A DNA stretch of 64,000 bases, from positions 1-64,000 of the forward strand of contig NZ_FNDG01000015.1 in assembly GCF_900100535.1 (NCBI RefSeq), written 5' to 3'. The notes beneath the pieces were generated by a model. It saw only the letters and a list, made by a program, of their open reading frames with translations, made no database searches and was not told where the DNA came from. The position numbers were made by a program, and so were the translations under genes. The first letter of the stretch is position 1. Every line of letters begins with the position of its first letter. The stretch comes from Phytopseudomonas flavescens. Lineage in GTDB: Bacteria > Pseudomonadota > Gammaproteobacteria > Pseudomonadales > Pseudomonadaceae. Below are positions 1 through 11,161 of the stretch, piece after piece.

Positions 1-161
1 AGCGCATCGCCTGCGAACGGCAGCGCATCGCCAAGGGCATAGAAAACGCCGTAGAGGTTGTTGAACACCACGTACGAGAAGGTGACCAGGGTCATGCCGG
101 CGAGCAGGAACGCCACCAGCATTTCTTCCGCTTGGTTCCAGACACGAGCGACAGCGTGCAT
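1..161 (-). CDS. dctQ: TRAP transporter small permease DctQ (N-terminal part, cut by window edge)
   Basis: This is the first 53 codons of a protein whose remainder lies beyond position 1. It starts at the ATG at 161, preceded by GGAG eight bases upstream. The visible part begins MHAVARVWNQAEEMLVAFLL and continues into a hydrophobic segment, which is the usual N-terminal layout of DctQ small membrane subunits of tripartite C4-dicarboxylate transporters. It lies 166 bp downstream of dctP on the same strand, so a large permease gene dctM is expected just outside the window. The assignment rests on that context and the short N-terminal pattern, since little of the protein is present. Confidence 0.75.
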   Translation of the reverse strand, partial: MHAVARVWNQAEEMLVAFLLAGMTLVTFSYVVFNNLYGVFYALGDALPFAGDA

Positions 162-300
162 GGGGTTATCTCCGTCAATAGAACGGTCGCGAAGCGACGT
201 GAGGGACAGCGACGCCCAGGGCTCGGCAGCCAGGCTGCAGCCTTGACGTGTCTCTGTCGGTAAAGCGGGTGACGACCCCGTTCAGGAGTCGCCACCGGAT

Positions 301-319
301 GGCTCCAGCATGCGGAGCC
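301..319 (-). promoter_or_regulatory. Hairpin in the dctP-dctQ gap
   Basis: GGCTCC (301-306) and GGAGCC (314-319) can pair around a 7-nt loop, immediately after the dctP stop codon. There is no T-run, so it is not a full intrinsic terminator. A hairpin here may stabilise the dctP message or reduce read-through into dctQM, which would raise binding protein over permease. That role is inference. Confidence 0.35.
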
Positions 320-327
320 GGGCGGCC

Positions 328-1485
<1,158 letters not shown>

Positions 1486-1489
1486 CTAG

Positions 1490-1505
1490 AGCAAGTGCTG
1501 TGCCA
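1490..1505 (-). promoter_or_regulatory. Sigma-54 (-24/-12) promoter of dctPQM
   Basis: The minus strand reads TGGCACAGCACTTGCT. This has GG at -24, GC at -12 and exactly ten bases between them, very close to the consensus TGGCACG-N4-TTGCW. It lies about 170 bp upstream of the dctP start, and the nearby dctD gene encodes a sigma-54 activator. Confidence 0.85.
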
Positions 1506-1506
1506 T

Positions 1507-1554
1507 TGTGCGGCGAAACCGCGCAGGGCGGCTTTGCGTCAGACGCAAAGCCGC
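1507..1554 (-). promoter_or_regulatory. Upstream activator sites, probably for DctD
   Basis: A perfect 27-bp palindrome spans 1528-1554, with 13-bp arms beginning GCGGCTTTGCG around a single central base. A second, imperfect one (TGTGCGG-N5-CCGCGCA) spans 1507-1525. Both sit just upstream of the sigma-54 promoter, where paired enhancer sites for an NtrC-type activator are expected. They lie only about 40-65 bp from the predicted start of transcription, closer than the usual 80-150 bp. Confidence 0.6.
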
Positions 1555-1665
1555 GTCCGGCATGGCTCGCTTGATTCGCTTGGGATACGCCGCTAGCCAT
1601 TGCGGCCAGCGGGTTTTACCAGGTGTCTGAAAGAGGAGCGGATTTATCGGCAGGAATCCGCTTAT

Positions 1666-3051
1666 CTATTCGATGTCCTCTGGCGAGCTTCCGCCAGCGT
1701 CAGCGAAGTTGAGCGCATGCTTGCGCAATTTGTCGTGCAGGGTCTTGCGCGGCACGCCCAGGGCCTCGGCCAGGCTGCGCAACGAGCCGTGGTTGCGGGT
1801 CAGCTCGGCGGCGATCAGCGCGCGCTCGAAGGCCTCGACCTGCTCGCTCAGGCTCCCGGACAGGGGGGCATTGTGCAACGGGCTGTCATGGGACAATTCC
1901 AGGCCCAGGTCCAGCCCCAGTGCGAAGCGCTCGCCAGCGTTCTGCAGTTCCCGCACGTTGCCCGGCCAGGGATGACGCAGCAGCAGGGCGCGCTGGCCGG
2001 GCTGCAGTTCGCGCTGGGTCAGGCCGTGGCGGGTGCTGGCGTTGTTGGCGAAGTGCTGGAACAGCACCAGGATGTCTTCGCCGCGTTCGCGCAGTGGCGG
2101 AATACGCAGTGGGGCGACGTTCAACCGGTAATACAGGTCGGCGCGGAAGCGCCCCTGGTCGGCAGCGGTGCGCAGGTCTTCCTTGGTGGCTGCGATCACG
2201 CGGATATCCAGAGGGATCAGCTGGTTGCCGCCAAGGCGTTCGACCACGCGCTCCTGCAGCAGGCGCAGCAGCTTGACCTGCACCTCCAGGCTCATGCTCT
2301 CGATCTCGTCGAGGAACAGGGTGCCGCCGTTGGCGAACTCGAATTTGCCGATGCGGCGTTTCTGCGCACCGGTGAAGGCGCCGGGCTCGTGGCCGAACAG
2401 CTCGCTTTCCACCACGGATTCGGCCAGTGCGCCGGCGTTGATGGCCACGAACGGACCGTCACGTCGGCTCGACAGGTCGTGCAGGGCGCGCGCCACCACT
2501 TCCTTGCCGGCACCGGTTTCACCGAGGATCAGCACATCGGTGCTGATCCCCGCGAGGGAGCCGATCTGCTCGCGCAGGCGCTGGATCGCGGGCGAGTGCC
2601 CGACCAGGCGAGCTGACAGTTGCTGGCGGTCGGCAAGGGCCAGACGCAGGCTGCGGTTGTCCAGCACCAGGCGCCGCAGGGCCAGGGCGCGGCGCACGCT
2701 TTCCAGCAGGTCTTCGCTGGCGAAGGGCTTCTCCAGGAAGTCGTAGGCACCGGCGCGCATGGCCTGTACGGCCAGGGGCACGTCGCCATGGCCGGTGATC
2801 AGTAGAACCGGCAGCTCAGGATCCTGTTCGTGCAGTTGCTTGAGCAATTGCAGGCCGTCGACGCCGGGCATGCGGATATCGCTGACCACCACGCCGGGCC
2901 AGCTGCGGTCGATGCGCTCGGCGAGGCCCTTGGCATCGGCCAGGGTGGCGACCTTGAGGCCGGCCAGGTCAAGGGTCTGGCTGAGGGCCTGGCGCAGGTG
3001 CGGATCGTCGTCGATCAGCAGGACCTGGGTGCGGGCGTCGATGGTGGTCAT
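1666..3051 (-). CDS. dctD: C4-dicarboxylate response regulator DctD, sigma-54 activator
   Basis: An NtrC-class activator of 461 residues. Domains in order are: receiver (about 8-122, with D13-D15 acidic pocket, phospho-acceptor D58 and K108); AAA+ sigma-54 interaction domain (about 145-370) with Walker A GETGAGKE at 177-184, the sigma-54 contact loop GAFTGA at 224-229 and Walker B GGTLFLDEI at 242-250; and a Fis-type helix-turn-helix near the C terminus (RSLAEALGVPRKTLHDKL). The ATG at 3051 overlaps the stop of dctB by four bases (ATGA), indicating coupled translation with its kinase. The longer upstream-open frame is not used. Its target is most likely the sigma-54 promoter of dctPQM about 0.16 kb downstream of its own stop. 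Confidence 0.93.
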   Translation of the reverse strand: MTTIDARTQVLLIDDDPHLRQALSQTLDLAGLKVATLADAKGLAERIDRSWPGVVVSDIRMPGVDGLQLLKQLHEQDPELPVLLITGHGDVPLAVQAMRAGAYDFLEKPFASEDLLESVRRALALRRLVLDNRSLRLALADRQQLSARLVGHSPAIQRLREQIGSLAGISTDVLILGETGAGKEVVARALHDLSSRRDGPFVAINAGALAESVVESELFGHEPGAFTGAQKRRIGKFEFANGGTLFLDEIESMSLEVQVKLLRLLQERVVERLGGNQLIPLDIRVIAATKEDLRTAADQGRFRADLYYRLNVAPLRIPPLRERGEDILVLFQHFANNASTRHGLTQRELQPGQRALLLRHPWPGNVRELQNAGERFALGLDLGLELSHDSPLHNAPLSGSLSEQVEAFERALIAAELTRNHGSLRSLAEALGVPRKTLHDKLRKHALNFADAGGSSPEDIE

Positions 3052-4865
3052 ACGGCGAAGTCCTCGGGCGGCTGGATGTTCACGCCATTGTCGGCGCTGT
3101 GCAGGCGCAGGATCAGGTGAGCCCCCCCTTTGGGGTGGTTGCTGAATAGCAGCTCGCCACCCAGGGCGCGCATCAGGGTGTCGCAGATCGCCAGGCCGAG
3201 GCCGAGGCCCTGGGCGCTGGTCTTGGTGGTGAAGAAGGGTTCCCGGGCGTGGGCCAGGGCGGTCTCGGAAAAGCCCGGGCCGTTGTCGCGCAGGTGCAGC
3301 TCGACCAGGTCGTCGTGCAGCTCGGTGCTGATCCAGATGCGCCGCGGCTGCGCCCGTTCGCCGAGGGCGTCGAGGGCATTGGCCAGCAGGTTGCTGAGCA
3401 CCTGGCGCAGGCGGGTTTCGCCGGCCTGCACCCAGAGCGTGGCATCGGGCAAGTCGCGGATCAGTTCCACGTCCATGGCGCGCCGGCGCTTGGCCAGCAG
3501 CGCCAGGGCATCGTCGATGGCCGGTTGCAGGGCCACGCTTTCCGGGGCATGCCGGTCGCGCCGGGCGAAGGCGCGCAGGTGAGCGATGATCGAGGCCATG
3601 CGCTCGGTAAGCTGGCTGATCAGCTTCAAGTTGCCGCGAGCATCCTCGATGCGTTGGTGATCGAGCAGCACCCCGGCGTTCTCCGCATAGCTGCGGATGG
3701 CCGCCAGTGGCTGATTGAGTTCGTGGCTGATGCTGGCGCTCATGGTGCCCAGGGCCGTCAGCTTGCTGGCCTGCACCAGCTCGTCCTGGGCCTGCACCAA
3801 CTCCTGCTGGGCCTGCTCGCGCTCCAGTACTTCCTGTTTCAGGTGGCTGTTGAGGCGCTCCAGATCCTGGGTACGTTCCTGCACGCGCTGCTCCAGTTCC
3901 TGGCGGGCCCGTGTGCTGAGGGCGATGCGGTCGAGGTAGTGACGGCGTCGCTGCATCATCAGGCCGAGGAGCAGAATCAGTACCAGCAGGGCGCCGCCAC
4001 CGATGGCCACCACCGTGCGTACCGAGCGGTCGAGTGCCACGCGGGGGGCGAGAATGCTGACGCTCCAGCCAGTCTCGTCGAGCACCCGGCTCTGGGTCAG
4101 CCAGACATCGGCATCGAGGTGCAGGGGCGGCGGCGATTGGGTCGGGTACGGCTGGATGGCGGCGATGGAAGCACGCTCGGCCTTGTCCAGCGGACGGCTG
4201 GCGTGAAACCGCCAGTCCGGCCGCGAGGTGAGGATCACCACGCCATTGCCGTCGGTCACCAGTAGTTGTTCCGGGGTATTGCCCCACAGGCTTTCGGTAT
4301 GGTCGAGGTCGACCTTGATGACCATGACGCCGATCTTGCGGGTGTCATCGTAGACGGCGGAGGCGAAGTAATAGCCGCGCTTGCCGGAGGTGGTGCCGAG
4401 GCCGAAGAAACGTCCCAGGCGGCCGGCCAGGGCTTCCTGGAAGTAGGGCCGGAAGGCGAAGTTGCCGCGCACGAAGGTGTCCTGCTGGTCCCAGTTGGAG
4501 GCGGCCAGGGTTTCTCCGGCAGGGTTCATCAGGTAGATCACGTCGGCACCGGTCTGCTGGCGAACCCGCTTGAGCAACTGGTTGGCCGCGGCCTGGGCCG
4601 CCTCGTCTGCCGGCGTCGCGAGGACGGTACGCAGGCCTGGCAGGTCGCCAAGAATCGGAGGCAGCACTTCGTAACGGCGCAAGGTACCCAGCAGGTTGGC
4701 CACGTACAGGTCGAGGGTCTGACGATTCTGCTCGGTCAGTTCGGCGCGGTAGTAACGCTCGGCCAGGTGCTGCAGCGGCCATAGCAGGGGCGCCAGCAAC
4801 AGCGCCAGCAGGGCCAGGCTGCGCCAGCGTGGGCGTTTGGGCATGGTGGTGGGAATCGTGTTCAT
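3048..4865 (-). CDS. dctB: C4-dicarboxylate sensor histidine kinase DctB
   Basis: A membrane sensor kinase of 605 residues that phosphorylates DctD. A transmembrane helix lies at about residues 15-32. A large periplasmic sensor domain (about 35-290, of the double-Cache type typical of DctB) follows, then a second helix (about 292-315, rich in Leu/Ile) and a long coiled coil (about 320-365, RQELEQRVQERTQDL and on). The HisKA motif ISHELNQPLAAIRSY contains the phospho-acceptor His near residue 381, and the HATPase domain shows N (LLANALDAL), DNGPGF and GLGLGLAI boxes. The gene is the first of the dctBD pair and is followed by dctD with a 4-bp overlap. Confidence 0.93.
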   Translation of the reverse strand: MNTIPTTMPKRPRWRSLALLALLLAPLLWPLQHLAERYYRAELTEQNRQTLDLYVANLLGTLRRYEVLPPILGDLPGLRTVLATPADEAAQAAANQLLKRVRQQTGADVIYLMNPAGETLAASNWDQQDTFVRGNFAFRPYFQEALAGRLGRFFGLGTTSGKRGYYFASAVYDDTRKIGVMVIKVDLDHTESLWGNTPEQLLVTDGNGVVILTSRPDWRFHASRPLDKAERASIAAIQPYPTQSPPPLHLDADVWLTQSRVLDETGWSVSILAPRVALDRSVRTVVAIGGGALLVLILLLGLMMQRRRHYLDRIALSTRARQELEQRVQERTQDLERLNSHLKQEVLEREQAQQELVQAQDELVQASKLTALGTMSASISHELNQPLAAIRSYAENAGVLLDHQRIEDARGNLKLISQLTERMASIIAHLRAFARRDRHAPESVALQPAIDDALALLAKRRRAMDVELIRDLPDATLWVQAGETRLRQVLSNLLANALDALGERAQPRRIWISTELHDDLVELHLRDNGPGFSETALAHAREPFFTTKTSAQGLGLGLAICDTLMRALGGELLFSNHPKGGAHLILRLHSADNGVNIQPPEDFAV

Positions 4866-4953
4866 GAAATGCGCGCCGGGAAGACCCGGGCATTATGAGC
4901 GCATAAGCTTTCAGCCTGGTAGCCCGGGGCGAGCGCATGCGACGTGTTAAGGC

Positions 4954-4980
4954 CCTGGGTATCGCTGCGCTCAACCCAGG
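4954..4980. repeat. Imperfectly spaced inverted repeat between rfbD and dctB
   Basis: CCTGGGT (4954-4960) and ACCCAGG (4974-4980) flank a 13-nt GC-rich loop. The sequence resembles extragenic palindromes commonly scattered in Pseudomonas genomes. It could end rfbBACD transcription, but there is no T-run. Confidence 0.4.
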
Positions 4981-4993
4981 CTGCGCCGTGGCG

Positions 4994-5863
4994 TCAGCGT
5001 GGGCTGCTCAGGCATTCCAGCAGGCCGTCCTGCCAATCCGGCAGGCATACGTCCCAGCCTTGCTCCAGGCGAGTGCCGTCCAGTCGCGAGTTGAGGGGGC
5101 GCTGCGCGGGGGTCGGGTAGTCGGTGGTGGCAATCGGCGTCAGTTGCGCGACGGTTTTGCCTTGGGCCTGCAACTGCGCGGCGATGGCTTCGGCGAAGCC
5201 GAACCAGGAGGTCTCGCCACGGGCGGTGAAGTGATAGACGCCCCAGGCTGCGGTCTGCTGCGTTTGCCAGCGCTCGATCAACTGGGCGGTGGCCGCGGCG
5301 ATGCTGCCCGCCCAGGTGGGTGCGCCGATCTGGTCGGCCACCACGCTGAGCTGCTCGCGTTCCTGCAACAGGCGCTGCATGGTCAGCAGGAAGTTGCGTC
5401 CGTGCAGGGAATACACCCAACTGGTGCGCAGGATCAGGTGCTGGCCACCGACCGCGGTGATGGCACGTTCGCCGGCCAGCTTGCTGCGCCCATAGACGCT
5501 CAGCGGGTTGGGGGTATCGTCTTCGCGGTAGGCGGCGGGCTTGCTGCCGTCGAACACGTAATCGGTGGAGTAGTGGATCAGCGGCATGTCGAGGTCTGCC
5601 GCTTCCTCGGCGAGCACGCCGGGGGCGGTGGCATTGATCGCGAAGGCGGCGCCCGGCTCGCTTTCTGCCGCATCCACTGCCGTGTGAGCGGCGGCATTGA
5701 CGATCAGTTCGGGGCGCAGGTGGCGTACGGCCTCACGAATGCGCCCGGTATCGGCCAGGTCGAGTTGCTCTCGGCCCAGCACGATGAGCTCGTGCTGCTC
5801 ACCAAGCAGCAACTGCAGCTCGCGGCTGACCTGGCCGTGCTGGCCGAGCAGAAGGATCTTCAT
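4994..5863 (-). CDS. rfbD: dTDP-4-dehydrorhamnose reductase RfbD
   Basis: The last enzyme of dTDP-L-rhamnose synthesis, reducing dTDP-4-dehydro-L-rhamnose with NAD(P)H in the cytoplasm. The protein has 289 residues when started at the ATG at 5863. The nucleotide-binding start MKILLLGQHGQVSRELQ carries the GxxGQxG pattern. A short-chain dehydrogenase-type active site is seen as YSTDYVFDG and the YGRSKLAGE segment (Y and K about 125-130). The start overlaps the rfbC stop by four bases. It is the last gene of a tightly packed operon rfbB-rfbA-rfbC-rfbD, whose product feeds lipopolysaccharide or rhamnolipid synthesis. Confidence 0.95.
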   Translation of the reverse strand: MKILLLGQHGQVSRELQLLLGEQHELIVLGREQLDLADTGRIREAVRHLRPELIVNAAAHTAVDAAESEPGAAFAINATAPGVLAEEAADLDMPLIHYSTDYVFDGSKPAAYREDDTPNPLSVYGRSKLAGERAITAVGGQHLILRTSWVYSLHGRNFLLTMQRLLQEREQLSVVADQIGAPTWAGSIAAATAQLIERWQTQQTAAWGVYHFTARGETSWFGFAEAIAAQLQAQGKTVAQLTPIATTDYPTPAQRPLNSRLDGTRLEQGWDVCLPDWQDGLLECLSSPR

Positions 5864-6405
5864 GGAAACAGCTCGGCTTGGTCGAAGCGCAGGCCCTGCT
5901 GATCCTTCGCCGACAGGCTGGGTTCGCCTTGCAGGGGCCAATCGATGGCCAGGCTGGGATCATCCCAGCGGATGCAACGCTCATGGGCCGGGGCGTAGTA
6001 GTCGGTGGTCTTGTAGAGGAATTCGGCGAATTCGCTGAGCACCAGAAAACCATGGGCGAAGCCTTCCGGTACCCACATCTGGCGCTTGTTGTCGGCGGAA
6101 AGATGGGTGCCGACCCACTGGCCGAAGGTCGGCGACTGGCGGCGCAGGTCCACGGCGACGTCATACACTTCGCCCGCCGTGACCCGCACCAGCTTGCCCT
6201 GGGCCTGTTGCACCTGATAGTGCAGACCGCGCAACACCCCGCGCTGCGAGCGCGAATGGTTGTCCTGGACGAACTGAAGATTCAGGCTGGTGGCGTCGGC
6301 GAACGCCCGGGCATTGAAGCTTTCGAAGAAGAAGCCCCGCTCATCACCGAACACCTTGGGTTGCAGAATGAGTACATCGGGGATTTCGGTTTGGATGACT
6401 TGCAT
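5860..6405 (-). CDS. rfbC: dTDP-4-dehydrorhamnose 3,5-epimerase RfbC
   Basis: A cupin-fold epimerase of 181 residues that inverts C3 and C5 of the 4-keto-6-deoxyglucose intermediate. It begins [20 protein letters not shown], followed by the family signature DERGFFFESFN and the catalytic histidine region QDNHSRSQRGVLRGLHYQ; later WVGTHLSADN and PEGFAHGFLVLSE are also family-typical. The ATG at 6405 was chosen: it shares one base with the rfbA stop (TGATG). A TTG one codon upstream is possible but unnecessary. Confidence 0.95.
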   Translation of the reverse strand: MQVIQTEIPDVLILQPKVFGDERGFFFESFNARAFADATSLNLQFVQDNHSRSQRGVLRGLHYQVQQAQGKLVRVTAGEVYDVAVDLRRQSPTFGQWVGTHLSADNKRQMWVPEGFAHGFLVLSEFAEFLYKTTDYYAPAHERCIRWDDPSLAIDWPLQGEPSLSAKDQQGLRFDQAELFP

Positions 6406-7274
6406 CAATTGTCCTCGGCCAGCCCGAACAGGTACTGGCCATAGCCGGTTTTGCCAAGCGCCTTGGCCTGTTGCAGCAGGCGGTCACGATCGATCCAGTC
6501 CTGCCCATAGGCGATTTCTTCCAGGCAGGCGACCTTCAGACCCTGGCGGTGCTCGATGGTTTGCACGTATTGCGAGGCTTCCAGCAGGCTGTCGTGGGTG
6601 CCGGTGTCGAGCCAGGCGAAGCCACGGCCGAGGCGTTCCACGCGCAGATTACCGCGCTGCAGGTAGGCATTGTTGACGTCGGTGATTTCCAGTTCGCCAC
6701 GTGGCGAAGGCTTGACTGCCTTGGCGATTTCGATCACGTCGTTGTCGTAGAAATACAGCCCGGTCACCGCATACTGGGAGCGCGGCTGTGCTGGTTTTTC
6801 CTCGATGGAAATGGCCTGGCCCTGGGCATCGAATTCGACCACGCCGAAGCGCTGCGGGTCCTTGACCCAGTAGCCGAAGACCGTGGCGCCCTTGTCCGCA
6901 GCGGCCGCACGCAGCAGTTTTTCGGTGAAGTGCTGACCGTGGAAGATGTTGTCGCCGAGGATCAGGCACACCGAGTCGTCACCGATGAACGGCTCGCCAA
7001 TGATGAAGGCGCGTGCCAGGCCATCCGGCTCGGGCTGTTCGGCGTAGCTCAGTTGCAGGCCGAACTGACTGCCGTCGCCAAGCATCTTCTGGAACTGCGG
7101 CAGGTCGTGGGGCGTGGAAATGATCAGGATCTCGCGGATGCCGGCCAGCATCAGCACCGACAGCGGGTAGTAGATCATCGGCTTGTCGTAGATCGGCAGC
7201 AGTTGCTTGGACACGCCCAGGGTGATCGGGTGCAGCCGGGTGCCGGAACCGCCGGCGAGAATGATGCCTTTCAC
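6405..7274 (-). CDS. rfbA: Glucose-1-phosphate thymidylyltransferase RfbA
   Basis: The first enzyme of the pathway, joining glucose-1-phosphate and dTTP to dTDP-glucose. It has 289 residues, the standard RfbA length. The nucleotidyltransferase signature [11 protein letters not shown] lies at residues 8-18, [17 protein letters not shown] follows, and the metal-binding segment [10 protein letters not shown] lies near residue 108. EEKPAQPRS and the downstream YFYDNDV block complete the sugar-nucleotide site. The start overlaps the end of rfbB by four bases (ATGA) and the stop shares one base with the rfbC start. RmlA enzymes are typically inhibited by dTDP-rhamnose. Confidence 0.96.
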   Translation of the reverse strand: MKGIILAGGSGTRLHPITLGVSKQLLPIYDKPMIYYPLSVLMLAGIREILIISTPHDLPQFQKMLGDGSQFGLQLSYAEQPEPDGLARAFIIGEPFIGDDSVCLILGDNIFHGQHFTEKLLRAAAADKGATVFGYWVKDPQRFGVVEFDAQGQAISIEEKPAQPRSQYAVTGLYFYDNDVIEIAKAVKPSPRGELEITDVNNAYLQRGNLRVERLGRGFAWLDTGTHDSLLEASQYVQTIEHRQGLKVACLEEIAYGQDWIDRDRLLQQAKALGKTGYGQYLFGLAEDN

Positions 7275-8338
7275 TGTTGTTGCTCCTTGGGGGCGCCGAG
7301 CCGCTCACGCTGATAGCTGCCGTCCTGTACGCGGCGGCACCAGTCGAGGTTGTCCAGGTACCAGCGCACGGTCTTGCGCAGGCCGCTGGGGAAGGTCTCT
7401 TCCGGCGTCCAGCCCAGCTCGCGCTCGATCTTGCCGGCGTCGATGGCGTAGCGCAGGTCGTGGCCGGGGCGGTCGGTGACGAAGGTGATCTGCTCGCGGT
7501 AGGAGCCCGCCGCGCGCGGCTGCAGCTCGTCGAGCAGGTCGCAGATGGCCTGTACCACGTCGAGGTTCTTCTGCTCGTTGTGGCCGCCGATGTTGTAGGT
7601 CTCGCCCACCGCGCCGCGGCTGACCACCTGCAGCAGGGCGCGGGCATGGTCCTCGACGAACAGCCAGTCGCGCACCTGCTGGCCGTTGCCATATACCGGC
7701 AGCGGCTTGCCATCCAGGGCGTTGAGGATGACCAGCGGGATCAGCTTCTCCGGGAAGTGGTACGGGCCGTAGTTGTTCGAACAGTTGGTCAGCAGCACGG
7801 GGAGGCCGTAGGTGCGCTGCCAGGCGCGCACCAGGTGGTCGGACGCGGCCTTGCTGGCCGAGTAGGGCGAGCTGGGGGCGTAGGGTGTCTGCTCGGTGAA
7901 CAGGTCGTCGACGCCGTGCAGGTCGCCATACACCTCATCGGTGGAAATGTGATGGAAGCGGAAGGCCTGGCGACGCTGTTCGTCCAGCCCTAGCCAGTAG
8001 GCGCGGGTGGCCTCGAGCAGGGCGTAGGTGCCGACGATGTTGGTCTGGATGAACGCCGCAGGGCCGTCGATGGAGCGGTCTACGTGGGACTCGGCCGCCA
8101 GGTGCATGATGGCGTCCGGCTGAAAACGCTGCAGGGCATCGGCCACCGCGGCCTGGTCGCCGATGTCCGCCTGCACGAAGCGGTAGCGCGGGTCGTTCTC
8201 GACTTGCCGCAAGGATTCCAGATTGCCGGCGTAGGTCAGCTTGTCGAGATTGAGCACCTCATGATCGGTATCGTTGATCAGGTGGCGAATCAGCGCGGAG
8301 CCAATGAAGCCCGCGCCGCCGGTGACGAGAATGCGCAT
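7271..8338 (-). CDS. rfbB: dTDP-glucose 4,6-dehydratase RfbB
   Basis: An extended short-chain dehydrogenase of 355 residues that oxidises and dehydrates dTDP-glucose to the 4-keto-6-deoxy sugar using bound NAD. It begins [20 protein letters not shown] (Rossmann GxxGxxG). [15 protein letters not shown] and the THR-SDEVYGDL element ([12 protein letters not shown]) are present, and the catalytic YSASKAASD carries Tyr and Lys near residues 165-169. The open frame extends about 35 codons upstream, but the ATG at 8338 gives the canonical N terminus. No strong ribosome binding site is visible before it, so the exact start is slightly uncertain. It is the first gene of the four-gene rhamnose operon. 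Confidence 0.95.
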   Translation of the reverse strand: MRILVTGGAGFIGSALIRHLINDTDHEVLNLDKLTYAGNLESLRQVENDPRYRFVQADIGDQAAVADALQRFQPDAIMHLAAESHVDRSIDGPAAFIQTNIVGTYALLEATRAYWLGLDEQRRQAFRFHHISTDEVYGDLHGVDDLFTEQTPYAPSSPYSASKAASDHLVRAWQRTYGLPVLLTNCSNNYGPYHFPEKLIPLVILNALDGKPLPVYGNGQQVRDWLFVEDHARALLQVVSRGAVGETYNIGGHNEQKNLDVVQAICDLLDELQPRAAGSYREQITFVTDRPGHDLRYAIDAGKIERELGWTPEETFPSGLRKTVRWYLDNLDWCRRVQDGSYQRERLGAPKEQQQ

Positions 8339-8464
8339 GAAGGATAACCCGACGGTAAAAGTGTGAAGTATGCCTGCCCGGCAGGTTTTGCGTACAGCGG
8401 GCAAGCCCCGGCCGCTTCCGCGAGCCGGGGTGGCGCGTGCCATGAGCCGGGTGCGGCTGGCGGT

Positions 8465-9328
8465 TTACAGTCGCGCGCTGGAAAAGGTGTCGCAGGCACT
8501 GACCTGGCCACCCTCGAAGCCGGTGGTGAACCAGCGCACGCGCTGCTCCGAGGTGCCGTGGGTGAAGGAGTCGGGCACCACCCTGCCGTGGGCCTGTTGC
8601 TGCAGGCGATCGTCGCCGATGGCGTTGGCGGCGTTCAGGGCTTCTTCGAGGTCACCGGGCTCGAGCCAGTCCAGGCGCCGCTGTGCGTGGTGCGCCCAGA
8701 TCCCGGCCAGACAGTCGGCCTGCAGTTCCTGGCGAACCAGCAGGCCGTTGGCGCCTTCCAGGTTCTCGCCGCGCTGGCGCGCCGCAGCGACCTTGGCGGA
8801 GACGCCCAGCAGGGTCTGCACGTGGTGGCCGACCTCGTGGGCGATCACATAGGCCTGGGCAAAGTCGCCCGCCGCGCCGTAGCGCTGTTCCAAGTCACGG
8901 AAGAAACTCAGATCCAGATAGACCTGCTTGTCGCCCGGGCAATAGAAGGGGCCGACCGCCGAATTGGCGAAGCCGCAGGCGGAGTTCACGCCGCCATCGA
9001 ACAGCACCAGCGTCGGATCCTGATACTGGCGATTGGCGGACTGGAAGATATCGCGCCAGGTGTCTTCGGTATCGCCGAGGATCGCCCGCACGAATTGCGA
9101 CTGTTCGTCATCCGCCGCTGGCTGCTCCGTCTGGCTGGTGCTGTAGCCGCCCGACTGGCCGGCCAGCTGGCCGAGAATCTGCAACGGATCCTGGCCCATT
9201 AGCAGGCCGACCACCACCACGATGGCGATACCGCCCAGGCCCAGGCCGCGGCCACCGCCGAAGCGTGACCCACCGCTGCCGCGGGCATCCACCACGTTGT
9301 CACTGCGTCGTGCTCGTTTCCAGCGCAT
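8465..9328 (-). CDS. Neutral zinc metallopeptidase, YpfJ family
   Basis: A protein of 287 residues. The N terminus is basic (MRWKRARRSDNVVDAR), followed by a glycine-rich stretch and one transmembrane segment (about 30-45, GIAIVVVVGLLMG). This suggests an inner-membrane anchor with the rest in the periplasm. The zinc-binding motif HEVGHH starts at H164 (H164, E165, H168). LFDGGVNSACGFANSAVGPF and YCPGDKQVYLD are hallmarks of the YpfJ / KPN_02809-like family. The substrate of these peptidases is unknown. It lies between the rhamnose operon and the DUF411 gene on the same strand, with only 16 bp to the latter. Confidence 0.88.
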   Translation of the reverse strand: MRWKRARRSDNVVDARGSGGSRFGGGRGLGLGGIAIVVVVGLLMGQDPLQILGQLAGQSGGYSTSQTEQPAADDEQSQFVRAILGDTEDTWRDIFQSANRQYQDPTLVLFDGGVNSACGFANSAVGPFYCPGDKQVYLDLSFFRDLEQRYGAAGDFAQAYVIAHEVGHHVQTLLGVSAKVAAARQRGENLEGANGLLVRQELQADCLAGIWAHHAQRRLDWLEPGDLEEALNAANAIGDDRLQQQAHGRVVPDSFTHGTSEQRVRWFTTGFEGGQVSACDTFSSARL

Positions 9329-9344
9329 GGCATTGTCCTTTCAA

Positions 9345-9779
9345 TCAGTTGCCCGGGTAGCTACTGACCACGCTTTCCTCGCCGCGTGCGTCCAGGCCGA
9401 TGACCTGATAAGCGTCGCGGATGTCGCCGCGCTCCATGCCTGGCGCGCCGGTGGGCATGCCCGGTGCGGCGATGCCGAGCAGATCCGGGCGCCGGCGCAG
9501 GGCGAGGATGTCCGCCGCCGGCACATGGCCCTCGACGAATTTGCCGTCGATCACGGCGGTGTGGCAGGAGCCCAGATGCTCGGGCACGCCGAGGCGCTGT
9601 TTGACCCTATGCATGTCGGTCTCGACATGGTCGTTGACCTGGAAGCCGTTGGCCTGCAGATGGCTGATCCAGCCCTTGCAGCAACCGCAGTTGGCATCGC
9701 GGTGGACGTCGATGGTCGGTGGCTCGGCGGCCTGGGCGATGCCGGCGAACAGGCCGGCGAGCAACAGCAGTGGGCGCAT
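9345..9779 (-). CDS. DUF411 metal-binding periplasmic protein
   Basis: A protein of 144 residues with a signal peptide (residues 1-17, ending AQA). The mature part opens with IDVHRDANCGCCKGW, whose cysteine cluster resembles a metal-binding or thioredoxin-like site. The pattern SCHTAVIDGKFVEGHVPA is the second conserved block of DUF411, a family often found near copper or silver resistance genes. No other metal-resistance genes are adjacent here, so a role in copper handling is only inference from the family. The metallopeptidase gene starts 16 bp after its stop, so the two may be cotranscribed. Confidence 0.85.
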   Translation of the reverse strand: MRPLLLLAGLFAGIAQAAEPPTIDVHRDANCGCCKGWISHLQANGFQVNDHVETDMHRVKQRLGVPEHLGSCHTAVIDGKFVEGHVPAADILALRRRPDLLGIAAPGMPTGAPGMERGDIRDAYQVIGLDARGEESVVSSYPGN

Positions 9780-9833
9780 GCTGGAATCCTCGGTAGGGTT
9801 CCGCGAGCATAGCGCCGTGGCAGCACATTTACC

Positions 9834-11161
<1,328 letters not shown>

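Noticed and set aside
3052-4287. N-terminal extension of the DctD frame to position 4287
   Set aside because: The extension is antisense-like proline/arginine-rich sequence within dctB in another frame. DctD begins with its receiver domain at the ATG at 3051.
8406-8430. CCCCGG-N13-CCGGGG hairpin after the metallopeptidase gene as an intrinsic terminator
   Set aside because: It lacks a T-run on the relevant strand, and GC-rich inverted repeats are frequent here; not supported strongly enough to list.
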